Below are positions 49,076 to 58,414 of a stretch of 58,414 nucleotides of DNA, piece after piece (the first letter of the stretch is position 1; each line of letters starts with the position of its first letter). Under the pieces are notes generated by a model. The model searched no databases, was not told the DNA's origin, and saw nothing but the letters and a program-made list of their open reading frames with translations. A program made the position numbers and the translations under genes. This DNA comes from Ophiostoma sp. CBS 140.51 (Eukaryota > Ascomycota > Sordariomycetes > Ophiostomatales > Ophiostomataceae), in NCBI GenBank assembly GCA_029298735.1, contig JANSLP010000201.1, positions 1 to 58,414 of the forward strand, given 5' to 3'.

Positions 49076-51090
49076 TCAGTTCATGTCATCCAGGTACCAT
49101 GTTTGGTTAGTTTCGAAGAGCTCCTTCGTAGAAAATCCGTTCCCAAGATAGGCAAATCTGTTACGGTGGGATTTGTGGACATACTCCCAATCTTCGCCCC
49201 TGAAGTTTTCCAGCATGTGAAAGAAATGAATCCTGCTGCCTGGATGGAGTGCAGTAACTGGGCCGGTTTCTGTTCCGTTCTTGAACCACGAGCTACAAGT
49301 TCCCGCCCAAGAGGTCCGAGGCATGAATGCTTGCGTATGCTCGTACAACTCATCCACTGCTGCCGAACTGGGCGCGATGGCTTTGATGCCTTCCGTTTGA
49401 CATTTCCGAATGATCTCCACTATGTACTTTGCGAGAAGCTCGGTGATAGTAAAGACACTTCCATGGCCGATTGGTGCATTCGGGCCGAGAAAGACTTGCA
49501 TGGTGTTAATGGTGATTATGTTAGTTGGGTAATACGGGGGCAACAGAATGGCTCACTAAAGTAATTTGGTAGGTCAGGCACGGCACAGGACATATATGCT
49601 CGCGGAAGGCTCTTCTTCCAAACACCCTGAAGGTTTCCTGCTCGTCCAACGATGGGGAACCGCGGACAGAAGGAGACGTCGAAACCTGTGGCACAGATAA
49701 TAGCGTCAAGTTCGACAGTTTCTCCTAAAGCTGTGACGATACCACTCGATGTGATGCGCACGATTGGATCGGAGACAACCCTCACATTTGGCTGCGTTAG
49801 AGACTCTAGGTAGCCGACTGCGGGTGTCAACCTGCGACAACCCAACGGAAACGAAGGGACAAGGGCCTTGATTAGCTCCTCATTGTCTCCCAGCAGCGTT
49901 CTCATATACGCTGTGACGGCTTCGGTTGCGCTTTTGTGGGTTTCCGAGTCTTTCAACACCTGGATAGTCAGTTAGAGAAATCACTACACCTAGGGAACTA
50001 GGGCTGCCTTGAGCGATCCTTACAATAGGAAAATTGTTGTTAACTTGCTCCTCAATAGCTTTGACAAATCTCAAATAGAGGGCAGGATCTGACTTGAATT
50101 TCTCAATCTGCGCCGGAGTGAATCTTTCCTCCTCGTCTACTTCTATCTGTTCAAGAACGCTACCAGCGTCGCTGATCGATAAAGTTTGGATGCGAGGAGG
50201 CACAATCCAAGTTGGTGCGCGCATGAAGTGGACCAACTGCTTTGCACCTGTGCCATGTCGGTAAGCATCAAGACTGTTAGATTGTTGACAACGCCGAGGC
50301 TTTTGGTGCTCATACCCTTTTGGATTTCGGGAACAATTTGAACCCCCGAGGACCCGTTTCCTATGACAGCTACCCTCTTGGTAGTCCAGTCGAAATCTTT
50401 TGGCCAGTTGGCGCTGTGGATGAGAGTACCAGAAAACTCCTGCAGACCAGGTATCTCGGGCCATTTCCAGTGACTAGTCGACGGGGTGTTAGCAGTGTAG
50501 AGAGTGACAGGAATGTTACTAAGGGAGATTCACTTCAGAATTCCACTGGCATTGAGCAAAAACTCGCAGTGGTCGTCAAACTCGACGCCGGTCTTCAAGT
50601 CCTTGACCGTGATCTTCCAGTGGCCCGATGCTTCGTTCCAATAGGCTCCCTCCACCACATGTTCGAGTTTAATTTCGTCAATCAGCCCTTCATCTTCACA
50701 CAGACGGCAAAGATAGTCCTCGATCTCGTCGGCAGGAGAGAGAAAGCTGCTCCAACTGTGGTTCGGCTTCCAAGAAAACTGGTAGTTGTGCGAGGGGATG
50801 TCGCATTTACATCCAGGGTATCGGTTTTCGTACCAAGTTCCGCCAACCTTGAGGTTTTTTTCGTAAATAACATGTTCGTAGTTGGTAAGTTTCTTGCGAA
50901 GAGTCCGAGCTACGTTGAGGCCGCTAGCCCCGGCTCCGATTGTGACGATGCGGATTTTCCTCGCCGTGCCAAGAGGCTCCTCATTTACCACGTAGAGTGG
51001 GTCAGTCGAGTCAGATTGCTGCTGCGCCGTGGTTGCACTTTCGCCATTGCTGAGGTGCCTGTGAATCTGGACTAGCCGTTGAGTAGCCAT
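49076..51090 (-). CDS. Baeyer-Villiger/flavin-containing monooxygenase
   Basis: FAD- and NADPH-dependent enzyme that inserts oxygen next to a ketone to give an ester or lactone. Five exons on the minus strand (51090-50534, 50473-50316, 50247-50024, 49959-49557, 49494-49076), with introns of 60-68 bp, give 586 residues. The FAD Rossmann motif GAGASG is at 52-57, the Baeyer-Villiger fingerprint FSGTLIHSANWP at 199-210 matches F-x-G-x3-H-x3-W-P, and the second nucleotide motif GNGSSG (NADPH) is at 224-229. The downstream segment ICATGFDVSFCPRFPIVGR is also typical. All splice joins restore family sequence. It is nearest in style to fungal cycloketone/steroid or StcW-like monooxygenases; the substrate is unknown. 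The open frame upstream of this ATG lacks protein-like sequence. The gene is divergent from the quinone oxidoreductase. Confidence 0.93.
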
Positions 51091-51689
51091 GATATCTAAA
51101 GAGAGAGGCAAGATTGGTATATGACGTGGAGGCAGGATGAAGATCGAGACTTGATTGACATTCTTTTGTTGGTTTTCTCCAAGGCTTGTATTTATAACAC
51201 TTGATAGGCAACATATTCCAAACCGAGTAACCAGAAGTGCCTCCCCGAAAGACACATGGGCTGATCTGTATTCGGCGGGCGTGACTGTGGGGAAAAACGT
51301 ACAAAACTTGGGGTGAACTAAAAAGTGGTCTCGGGAGGGGGCTACTAGTACAGTTCGGCATTCAGAGCTCGGTTGTCGGCATAAATGGGTCTGCTTGAAC
51401 AACGTTTTGAGAGCTTCGGTCGTCGTAAAAAAAGCGCTTCGGCTCAGCTCCAGTTAATTTGCTGAACAGAAATATGTCTCCGTTTTCGAGGCAAGTCGAT
51501 CGAGGCCGTCGGGGCCGTTGGTGATCATGTTCCACCGACGGGTGCTTGGGTGCTGGTTACTTTTGAATATCAGCAGCAACCTAGCTCTGAGATACATAAC
51601 TGCATCACGAGTCTCTGGAAGCTTTCCATCATGGTCTGCATCCTCCCCTGCGGCTAATCTCCAAGTTTACAATCTAGTCACTTATCATC
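51091..51689. promoter_or_regulatory. Divergent promoter of monooxygenase and quinone oxidoreductase
   Basis: The 599 bp between two head-to-head enzyme genes would allow co-expression. CGG/CCG triplets, the half-sites of Zn2Cys6 regulators, are frequent at 51270-51285, 51370-51445 and 51500-51540 (for example CTCGGTTGTCGG, and CTTCGG twice). Control by the cluster's own regulator is an inference. Confidence 0.4.
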
Positions 51690-52813
51690 ATGGCGTATAC
51701 AGAGGCACTCCCCACTTCGATGAAGGGGGTGGTCATCAACGGCCCCGGAGGCCGCAACCAGCTCCAGCTATCCGAATCGGTTTCTGTGCCGAAGCTCAGC
51801 GATGGCCACGTTCTCGTCAAGAACACATACTCGGGTTTCAATTTTATGGACATATACCTCCGGACAGGTCTCTATTCATCTGCAAGCGGATTTCCTTTGA
51901 TTCTCGGTCAGGAAGGCGCCGGAATTATTGTTGCTGTTCAGGGCCCAAGCACGCTCGGCTTTCGTCCTGGCGACAGGGTTGTCTGGATCGGCGGGTCTGG
52001 CTATGCCGAGTATACAGCTCTTCATCAAAGCCAAGTAATTCGAATTCCTGACGCTGTCTCTGACAAGGACGCCGTTGCGAGCCACTTGATCGGCATGACG
52101 GCCCTCAGTTTGGTCGAGGAGGCGTATCCAGCAAAGAGAGGTGATATCATTTTGGTTCACGCAGCAGCTGGCGGTGTCGGCTCACTTCTATGCCAGCTCC
52201 TGAAGATCGAGGGTGTTACTATCATTGCCACTGCCGGAGGACCGGAAAAATGCGCACTGGCCAAAGAGAACGGTGCTGCACATGTGATTGACTACAAGGA
52301 TATATCAGGGCCGGGATGGGTTGAACAGGTGTTGAAGCTTACAGATGGTAAAGGTGTCAATGCAGTAAGTCTAGACATTTTATTGGATGCAATTGCGCAG
52401 GGCTGATTTATGATTGCAGGTGTATGACAGTGTTGGCAAGGACACCTGGGAAGGCAGCATCGAAGTCACAAGACGGAAAGGAAAGGTGGTCTTTTTTGGG
52501 ACTGCAAGTAAGTACTGAGCTGTTTGGCACCATGGAAAACGAGCAATGCTAATTCGTTTTAGGTGGCCCTGTCCCGCCGCTGAATCTTGGCTTGATCAGA
52601 GTTAAGAACTTGAGTGTGATTCAGCCTACGCTGCCAAACTTTCTTGCCACAAGGCAAGAGCTGGAGTATTACGCTAATGGTGTTCTTGATCGTGTGAAGG
52701 ATGGAAGGCTGAAGATCAATATCTCTCAAGTATACAGCTTGGCAGAGGTGGCACGGGCTCATCAAGATCTTGAGGAGAGAAAATCGACTGGGAAGCTTCT
52801 ACTGAAACTGTAA
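51690..52813 (+). CDS. Zinc-independent quinone oxidoreductase (zeta-crystallin-like MDR)
   Basis: NADPH-dependent reductase of the medium-chain dehydrogenase/reductase superfamily that reduces quinones or activated double bonds. Three exons (51690-52364, 52420-52507, 52563-52813), with GTAAGT donors in both introns, give 337 residues. The N-terminal catalytic domain has NFMDIYLRTGLY and GQEGAGIIVAV, typical of quinone oxidoreductases; the zinc-ligand cysteines of alcohol dehydrogenases are absent. The nucleotide fold has AAAGGVGS at 158-165. The C-terminus (YSLAEVARAHQDLEERKSTGK) is the family ending. In this cluster it may reduce an enone or quinone before or after the Baeyer-Villiger step. 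Confidence 0.93.
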
Positions 52814-53388
52814 GTCGATTTTTACCAACCACTAGTAGCCATGCCTTATCTCGTCAATTTAAATAGACAATAAATTACCATAAATATCATGTAAATAAGG
52901 TTTCAGTAGCATAACCTATGGTAATGTACGACCTTGGGCCTTAGAAAGGAGTATAGAGTGCCTCTGGCAGCACCACAATTTGACAAGCAGTTCATAGGTT
53001 GCATAACTGAAAGTGCAGAGCATGTTGAACTTTTTTTCTCTCTGAGTTATATACCACAAAAGAATTAGACTTCGAGAGGACGGCGACGCCGGAGTAACAC
53101 GACGCCGTCGCGTCCTCACCATCGCTTTCTCTACCCCTTTCTTTTATCTTCTTTATTGTGTTTTATTCTGTTTTATTTTATTTGCTTCATTCTTTTATAT
53201 ATTTGTTCGCCTTCCTTACATCCCTACACCGGCCTGTGGCCTGAAATATGCACCTACTCAGTTCTATGAGACCCCCCCCCCCCAAAGAGGATTCTATCTA
53301 GCTAGTCGCCAACAGTCAGGAGTGGCTAAGAAAGGCGGCTAATGATAATAATAATTGAGCGTAGAGAGACACGGCCTCCTATTAACTA
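52814..53388. other. Convergent intergenic region
   Basis: AT-rich 3' space between the quinone oxidoreductase and CMD genes, with a 12-base C run at 53272-53283. No gene is seen. Confidence 0.55.
53272..53283 (+). repeat. C12 homopolymer
   Basis: Twelve consecutive C bases between two convergent genes. Confidence 0.9.
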
Positions 53389-53860
53389 TTAAGAAAGTTT
53401 GGCGCTGGCAGCCTTCTTTGCCTCTTTGACCTCCTGAAGGATATCGCTTGCAACAGTCAGCGCTTCTCTGCCAGCTGGGACTCCGCAGTAGATCATTGCA
53501 TGACGGCAAGCCTCGACAATTTTCTCCTCAGAAAGTCCATTGTGAAGGGCAGCATGTATATGGATACGCAGCTCAGGGGTCCGATTCAGAGCAATCATCA
53601 TAGCAATATTCATCAGCGACCTCTCCTGGAACTTGAGCCCGGGACGGGCATAGCTAGAGAAGCAGACTTCAGCAATGTACTCTGCCCCGACTCTGGAGGG
53701 CAAGTCATCGCGCTGTAATAACCATTAGACAGTGGCCATTAGAAGGATAGGTTGCCAGTAGACTCACAGACTTCGCTTGGATACTGCTCAACAGACCCTC
53801 CCCGAGAAACTCTTGGGTCATTTGAGCACCTAGGAGGAGCTTTTCGGATGGCTGAGACAT
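53389..53860 (-). CDS. Carboxymuconolactone decarboxylase-like protein
   Basis: Small helical protein of the CMD/AhpD superfamily, whose members decarboxylate gamma-carboxymuconolactone in the beta-ketoadipate pathway or act as peroxidase partners. Exon 1 is 53860-53768 and exon 2 is 53712-53389, with a 55-bp GTGAGT...ACAG intron, giving 138 residues, the normal CMD length. The core helices are visible as ERSLMNIAMMIALNRTPELR, and the conserved end as EEKIVEACRHAMIYCGVPAG. The AhpD-type C-x2-C redox pair is absent, so a CMD-type, non-redox role is more likely. CMD-fold proteins also appear in fungal secondary-metabolite clusters, sometimes as isomerases or cyclases. Its place beside the monooxygenase and regulator suggests a pathway enzyme. 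Confidence 0.88.
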
Positions 53861-54170
53861 CTTCCCTGGACGAAGCGGAGAGGTAGGATTCAAGAAATTA
53901 AAGAAGTGATTATCGAGGCGGTTTGCTGAGTATGGCAAAACGACATGGGGCGTGACCGAGACTTATATTCAACAAAAACCTGCTCCCATTCGAGTTGACC
54001 CTTTTGAGTCACTAACACAAAACCACCGAAGTAGAGACCTTGCCTCGGCCGAATACCGAAGGCTGTGGTGCCGAGCTCGGCCCGTCCACGCCACCGTTGA
54101 GAACCAAACTCAAAAGGCCCGTGTTTGGAAAGATGTGCTAGATTTGGCTATCTAGCATACGTTATACTGT
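53861..54170. promoter_or_regulatory. CMD promoter with CGG palindromes
   Basis: This 310-bp spacer is the upstream side of the CMD gene and the downstream side of the regulator gene. A perfect palindrome CCGAGCTCGG lies at 54071-54080. CGG-N7-CCG is at 54046-54058, with TCGGCCGA inside (54045-54052). These are plausible Zn2Cys6 dimer sites, but no binding is shown. Confidence 0.4.
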
Positions 54171-56188
54171 CTACTTGTTCGACGCATCGAAAGTGTCGGT
54201 ACTTATTAAATCCGATATGTCCATGATGGAAAATATAGAGTCCACCGACTGGCCAAAAGACATCCATTCCACAGGAACAAATTCGTTTGTCGGGACAGGG
54301 GTCCGCGACGTCCGACTGAGCCCCAAAAGATCCATATTCTCACAAAAGGTTAACGGGAACGGAAACAGTTCATCAAGACGGCCCTCCAAGATCGTTACTG
54401 GCCCCGGCACGAGAGGCACTCCTCCATTCAGGACAGGAATCCCAGGGTGAGCCCGGCGACTTTCCAGGTCATGTTGGATTCGTCGGATCTTGTCTAGGAG
54501 CACACGGGCCCCCCCAAACTTGGTACGCATGGCCTCCAAAGTTGAGTAAATGGTCCCGATGTCTCTTTTGCGCAAGGCTTCTTTCTCTCGAGATTGGGGG
54601 CAGTACCAAATCAGAACCACAGCGGACACCAAACTCAGGAAACCGTGGATATGTAGAAGGTGTGAAGCTTGTTCTCTGCAGTTGATGTCGTCGTAGAGAC
54701 GAGCCACGCAGGAAGCGGCTATGACCGAGGGCGTCGAGGTCCACCATTGCATTTGCGGGTCCTTGATCAGCATCTGCAAAAGGATTACGGACGTGAAGTA
54801 GTGAATAAAAAGCTCCCATGTGTGCCGGCGGAAAGGGCGCGGGGTGCCATCCGTGCCGAATTGACGGAGCTCATCGGGCAAGCCATGCTGCCAATCACAG
54901 AGCGAGCCGACAATACTCGCAATCTCATGTTCCGGTACAGTAACCTTCTTCATAACCAAGTCAGCTATCCTGCCGACGATCTTCACCAGTCTAGTCATCT
55001 GAACTGCGAACAGAGCCGGGAACCCCTGTAACGGAAAATCTTGCTCTGTGAGAGGCAGAACATCGTACTCCTCTGGTCTGAGAGCCGGAGGTCGGCCCCA
55101 GCAGGCAGCCATGAGCCATTCGCTATTCTGTGTCTTTGTCAGAGGATGAACAGGCAGAAACGTGCAGTAGGCTGGGGGTGACAAACACGAAGGTGCCAGA
55201 AAATCCGCCGGAGGCAACTTGCTTGACTGCGGTTCGCGTACGTTGACTGTTTCTGCAAACCCATCTGGATAGACATCCGCACCGCCATGCCTACCCAATG
55301 CCAAGGCCCATCGAGTGTAACAATATACGGAGAAGATGGGCTCCAGCAGGACAGTATGCACATCGTCTTTAATACAGTTACGTCATCTTCTTCGTAGTCG
55401 ACATGCAGTAAGACCTTGACCTTCTCGTACAAGGCATAACCAAGCTGCAGGCTCTTCTCGTCGTGGCGCATAAGGCATCCGGCCAGGCAAACGGCCTGGA
55501 GAAGCAATATAGAAGTGTCTGGGCCAGAGAGTTCGCCCGGGTCCAGCACGGGATAGACAGGAAGAACATGCTCCACAAAGGATTCCTTCAAGGCTTGAAG
55601 CAGAGCCGGTGGAGGAAGCACGTCTGCTTCCGTGGCTTTCAGGATGGCGTCTCTAGCGCACACGAGACGAGGAGCAAACCCGTCTTGGATAGCTGGCTCG
55701 ATAACGGGGTCGAATGACATGACTGAGCTGTCGGCGATGAAGCTGCCGTCCTGGGGACGAGCGGCTACCGCCGCCAAGCCCGAAGACTGCGCCAATGATC
55801 CCGTGCTGAGAGCCCCTATGACGCTGCCGAAGCCAGCCAGCGGAGATGGCTGTCCTCGGGACGGCGTCTGGGGACCGCTTTGGGGGGTGGCCAGCTTGCG
55901 TCTCTTCCGGACGCCATCACGTCGTCTGATTGAGTCAGCCACGCGCTCCACAGCCCCTCACACACGACGGTATTCTCAATGAGAGCACACTCACATGCAC
56001 TTGATTTTTGCGCGGCGGCAGTTGCGGCAGGTCCCATCCGGACTGTCCTGCAAGTCGCACTTGACCTAGTGGTTCCCAGTCAGCAGAGGTTGTCGGCACT
56101 CGGCAGTGCGGGGGTTACAGCGTACTTTTCGAGAGTGGCACCCAACACAAACGACATTGGCGCGGTCTTTTATTGGCCTGAATTCCAT
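54171..56188 (-). CDS. Zn2Cys6 pathway-type transcription factor
   Basis: Four exons on the minus strand (56188-56126, 56065-55995, 55925-55187, 55127-54171) give 609 residues. The zinc cluster is at the very N-terminus, with cysteines 14, 17, 24, 34, 37 and 44 (C-x2-C-x6-C-x9-C-x2-C-x6-C), and intron 1 falls inside it. Without splicing the cluster is not seen. The fungal_trans domain (about 120-400) includes the CLRRIFWHLR stretch and, after the third intron (59 bp, GTTTGT donor), NSEWLMAACWGRPPALRPEE; the join restores the usual R-R-x-W...GRPP pattern. The third donor is the least certain part. Size, early zinc cluster and position inside an enzyme cluster point to a local pathway regulator. 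Confidence 0.87.
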
Positions 56189-57214
56189 GCCGAGCTGTGA
56201 GATTGCGAACACGATGAGGAAGAGACAAAGTTTGGACAACGAGACGGAAGAGACAAAGTTATGAGTTGGGAGATTTTCTGGGGTAAGCCGCCCTTAAGAA
56301 CGCGGGGAAAGATAGCTTTCCGCTGAGCGGCCGAGGCATTCATCTAGGGTTTGGTATGGTTGAGAATAAGCCAAAGTTTGAAAACGGTCCAATGGGTACT
56401 CTATAAAACTCCTGTGTGGGTCACGCGAGGCCCACATAACAAACAACATTGCTATGTCTACGCCCATATGCTAGTTTTATAAATTCACGAGCCTTTGCCA
56501 TCACAGCGCAAAGCATAGTACGAAGCCAAAAGATACAGAAGAAAGCAAGAAGAAAAGCAACAAGGTGGTCGGGCCTAGCCCCATATTGCAGGGCCCGGCC
56601 TTTGCCTTCCAGGCTTCGATTCAAACCCTGAGCCCCAGCCCGTCGCAATAAAAACGTAGCAAATTTTCATAATAATGCGGATTTATTATCCCAACTTTCA
56701 CCACTTACGTATGATATGTATGTACTTTGCTCCCACGGCCAACGCACCTTGTTTCTTGGGTCATACAAAGCGAAATAGAAGGTGAAATCTAGAACGCGCT
56801 CACGAAACCTACAAAACACACTCACCTCATAATTAGCCACGTTCATCTTGTGTTTCTGAGCTATGTGATTGCCATGTGGTTACATGTTGTAAGTTTGTGT
56901 TGAATGCTCTCGGCAGTCGGCTTAGTCGTTCGGAGTTGGAGGTTCGGCAATGTTGCGACTGCACCGGCGGAAGACACTTGAACTAATATGACGCGGAATC
57001 AAAATAAAGCCGCCGACTCTGCTTGTGGCAACATACGGCTTGCATGTGCACTTTGAAAGCTGTCTCCTGTTTGCGTACGTAAGTTATTTTAGTTATATAA
57101 CCTCGACAATGAGACCTCCTGAAGTCCATTGAACCAGCTCGGGTTATTTATTACCTGCTTTCCTATGCCTGACCTCGACGAACTTGATCAATTACTGCCA
57201 GCATAACAGCCACA
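56189..57214. promoter_or_regulatory. Divergent region between the regulator and NmrA genes
   Basis: The 1-kb upstream region serves both the Zn2Cys6 gene (-) and the NmrA-like gene (+). Five or six CGG triplets cluster at 56911-56970 (CTCGGCAGTCGG, TTCGGAG, TTCGGCA, CCGGCGG). No coding frame with recognisable content is present; the 56421-56648 frame has no domain. Confidence 0.45.
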
Positions 57215-58252
57215 ATGTCAAAGCTCATTGTTATTATCGGTGCCACAGGTGGACAGGGCGGCTCTGTCCTCAAGACATTCTTGTCGGATCCTGAGTACCG
57301 CGTTCGAGGAATCACTCGCAACCCCGACAGCGGAAAATCCCAAGACCTCAAGAGGCAGGGCGTTGAGGTGGTTAAGGCCGACATTGGAGACGAAGCTAGC
57401 TTGGACAAAGCATTTGAGGGTGCCTACGCCATCTTTGCGATTACCGACTACTACGAGACCTTTTTCTCGAAAGGCAAAGACGTGGCTATGGAGACTGAAT
57501 TCCAGAACGGCTGCAACTTGGCCAGGGCAGCTTCCCGCGTCCCGACACTGCGCCGGTATATCTGGAGCACGCTCCCCTTCACAAGCCATTTCAGCGGTGG
57601 ACAGGCCATCGTGCCTCACTTTGAAGGAAAAGCACGTGTGGACCAGTACATCAAGGACAACCTGCCAGGCCTTCTCAAAAAGGCGACTTTTGCTATTTTT
57701 GGCATCTTCTCCGACAATTTGCTTGCATATTCTATCTTCAAGCCCATATGGCTTGTAAGTTCTATTCCCATCCCCAAATTTTATTCAATGCTAACCATGA
57801 AACTGTAGGAGTCTGCAAAGAAATGGGTCCAATTCTGGCCGGCTCCTCCCGAGGCTCCCTTCCACTCTCTTGCGGACCACAAGGTAAATTCTGGGGTATT
57901 TGTGCATGCCATTATCAGCAATGACACGCTTGAGGGTGGTACCTACGTCACTTGCATCGTTGAGGATCTGACGTTGGCGTCTGCTCTTGAAATATGGGGC
58001 AGGGCTAGCGGCAAGGCGCCGGAGCCCGGATCGACTGCGGTCGTAACTATTCCGGTGGAACAGTACGCCACCTTGTGGGGTGCGATGGGAGAGGAGCAGG
58101 CGAGCCAGTGGATCTTCTTTAGCCACATGCAGTCCCTGGGTGTCACGTCTCTTCCCGGCGTTGTGGACGGCCTCAGTCTTCTTTCTGAAGAGGAAAAGAA
58201 GTCTCTTGAGACTACTGAGCAGTCGTGGACAAAAATTCAAGATCGCCTATGA
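57215..58252 (+). CDS. NmrA-like NAD(P)-binding protein
   Basis: Atypical short-chain dehydrogenase fold of the NmrA/HSCARG group. Members sense NAD(P) or act as reductases; NmrA itself represses nitrogen genes through AreA, but most fungal paralogues in enzyme clusters are of unknown role. Two exons (57215-57754 and 57809-58252) around a 54-bp GTAAGT...TGTAG intron with GCTAAC branch give 327 residues, normal length. The N-terminal Rossmann motif GATGGQGGS lies at residues 9-17, followed by VRGITRNPDSGKSQDL and VVKADIGDEASL as usual for the family. The gene looks intact, and it sits 1 kb from the regulator, divergent from it. Confidence 0.92.
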
Positions 58253-58253
58253 T

Positions 58254-58414
58254 TTCAATGGGAATTGGCTATTGTGTCACGGCGGGCAGGTGGGGATGAA
58301 CAGGGTGGATAGAGCACAAACTGTTGGTGCTTTCGGCGGGTGGATGGCCGGCGGTGGGCACTCATCGCTGGGCTCGCTGTACGGTATGGGATCCGACCAG
58401 GTGCTGGCTCTGCA
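58254..58414 (+). pseudogene. FAD-linked oxidase (VAO/berberine-bridge type) fragment
   Basis: From about 58296 to the window edge one plus frame encodes AQTVGAFGGWMAGGGHSSLG followed by SLYGMGSDQVLALQ. This is the signature of the FAD_binding_4 (VAO/PCMH) fold, where the GGGHS loop contacts FAD, as in 6-hydroxy-nicotine-oxidase-like and berberine-bridge enzymes. About 150-200 residues that should precede this motif are absent: the intact NmrA gene ends at 58252. The frame is one base off that of NmrA, so it is not a simple fusion. It is either a 5'-truncated pseudogene or a gene whose start was lost by rearrangement. The C-terminal part, if any, lies beyond the window. Confidence 0.6.

Noticed and set aside
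56560..56645. tRNA-like TTCGATTC near 56610
   Set aside because: The flanking bases do not form a T-arm stem, and no acceptor or anticodon arm fits.
1..58414. CRISPR arrays, rRNA, bacterial-type operons or intact transposons
   Set aside because: No regularly spaced repeats, no rRNA or snRNA core sequences, no transposase or reverse transcriptase motifs; genes have eukaryotic introns throughout.

Overview
The window is nuclear DNA of a filamentous ascomycete (Pezizomycotina, most likely a Sordariomycete). The signs are short spliceosomal introns of 55-130 bp with GTAAGT/GTGAGT/GTATGT donors and CTAAC-type branch points, CT-rich leaders before genes, GC-rich coding sequence against more neutral intergenic DNA, and fungal-only families (Zn2Cys6 regulators, a yeast-type lipid-anchored casein kinase 1). 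Fourteen protein genes have reconstructable exon structures. Three further pieces are broken or cut: a possible gene end at base 60, an ankyrin-repeat remnant, and an FAD-oxidase fragment at the right edge.

Layout. 1-5 kb: a possible gene end and a long non-coding leader. 5.0-6.7 kb: casein kinase 1 (+). 8.4-9.2 kb: p24 cargo receptor (-). 10.1-12.2 kb: SWC4 (+), sharing an 885-bp divergent promoter with the p24 gene. 12.2-29.4 kb: about 17 kb with no gene I can support, unusually empty for this kind of genome. 29.4-32.3 kb: a Zn2Cys6 regulator fused to a maltose-acetyltransferase-like domain (+). 33.3-37.1 kb: a second, very large Zn2Cys6 regulator (+). 37.3-39.4 kb: AP-3 mu (-). 39.8-40.2 kb: a small two-exon membrane protein of the DUF4536/DMAC1 type (+). 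41.4-45.9 kb: nucleoporin Nup133 (-). All of these up to 46 kb look like conserved housekeeping or regulatory genes.

46-49 kb is more AT-rich and contains a 5'-less ankyrin-repeat remnant and a degenerate short repeat; it looks like a boundary. From 49 kb to the right edge is a compact accessory gene set: Baeyer-Villiger monooxygenase (-), zinc-free medium-chain quinone oxidoreductase (+, divergent from the monooxygenase), carboxymuconolactone-decarboxylase-like protein (-), Zn2Cys6 regulator (-), NmrA-like NAD(P)-binding protein (+) and a fragment of a berberine-bridge/VAO-type FAD oxidase (+). Flavin oxygenation, NADPH-dependent reduction, a CMD-fold protein and a resident pathway regulator together suggest a small catabolic or secondary-metabolite cluster. 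Its substrate cannot be read from the sequence.

The most interesting points are this cluster; the transcription factor-acetyltransferase fusion, whose catalytic histidine position appears to be proline; the FAD-oxidase fragment that starts without its N-terminal half right behind NmrA; and the 17-kb gene-free stretch with recurrent short motifs.
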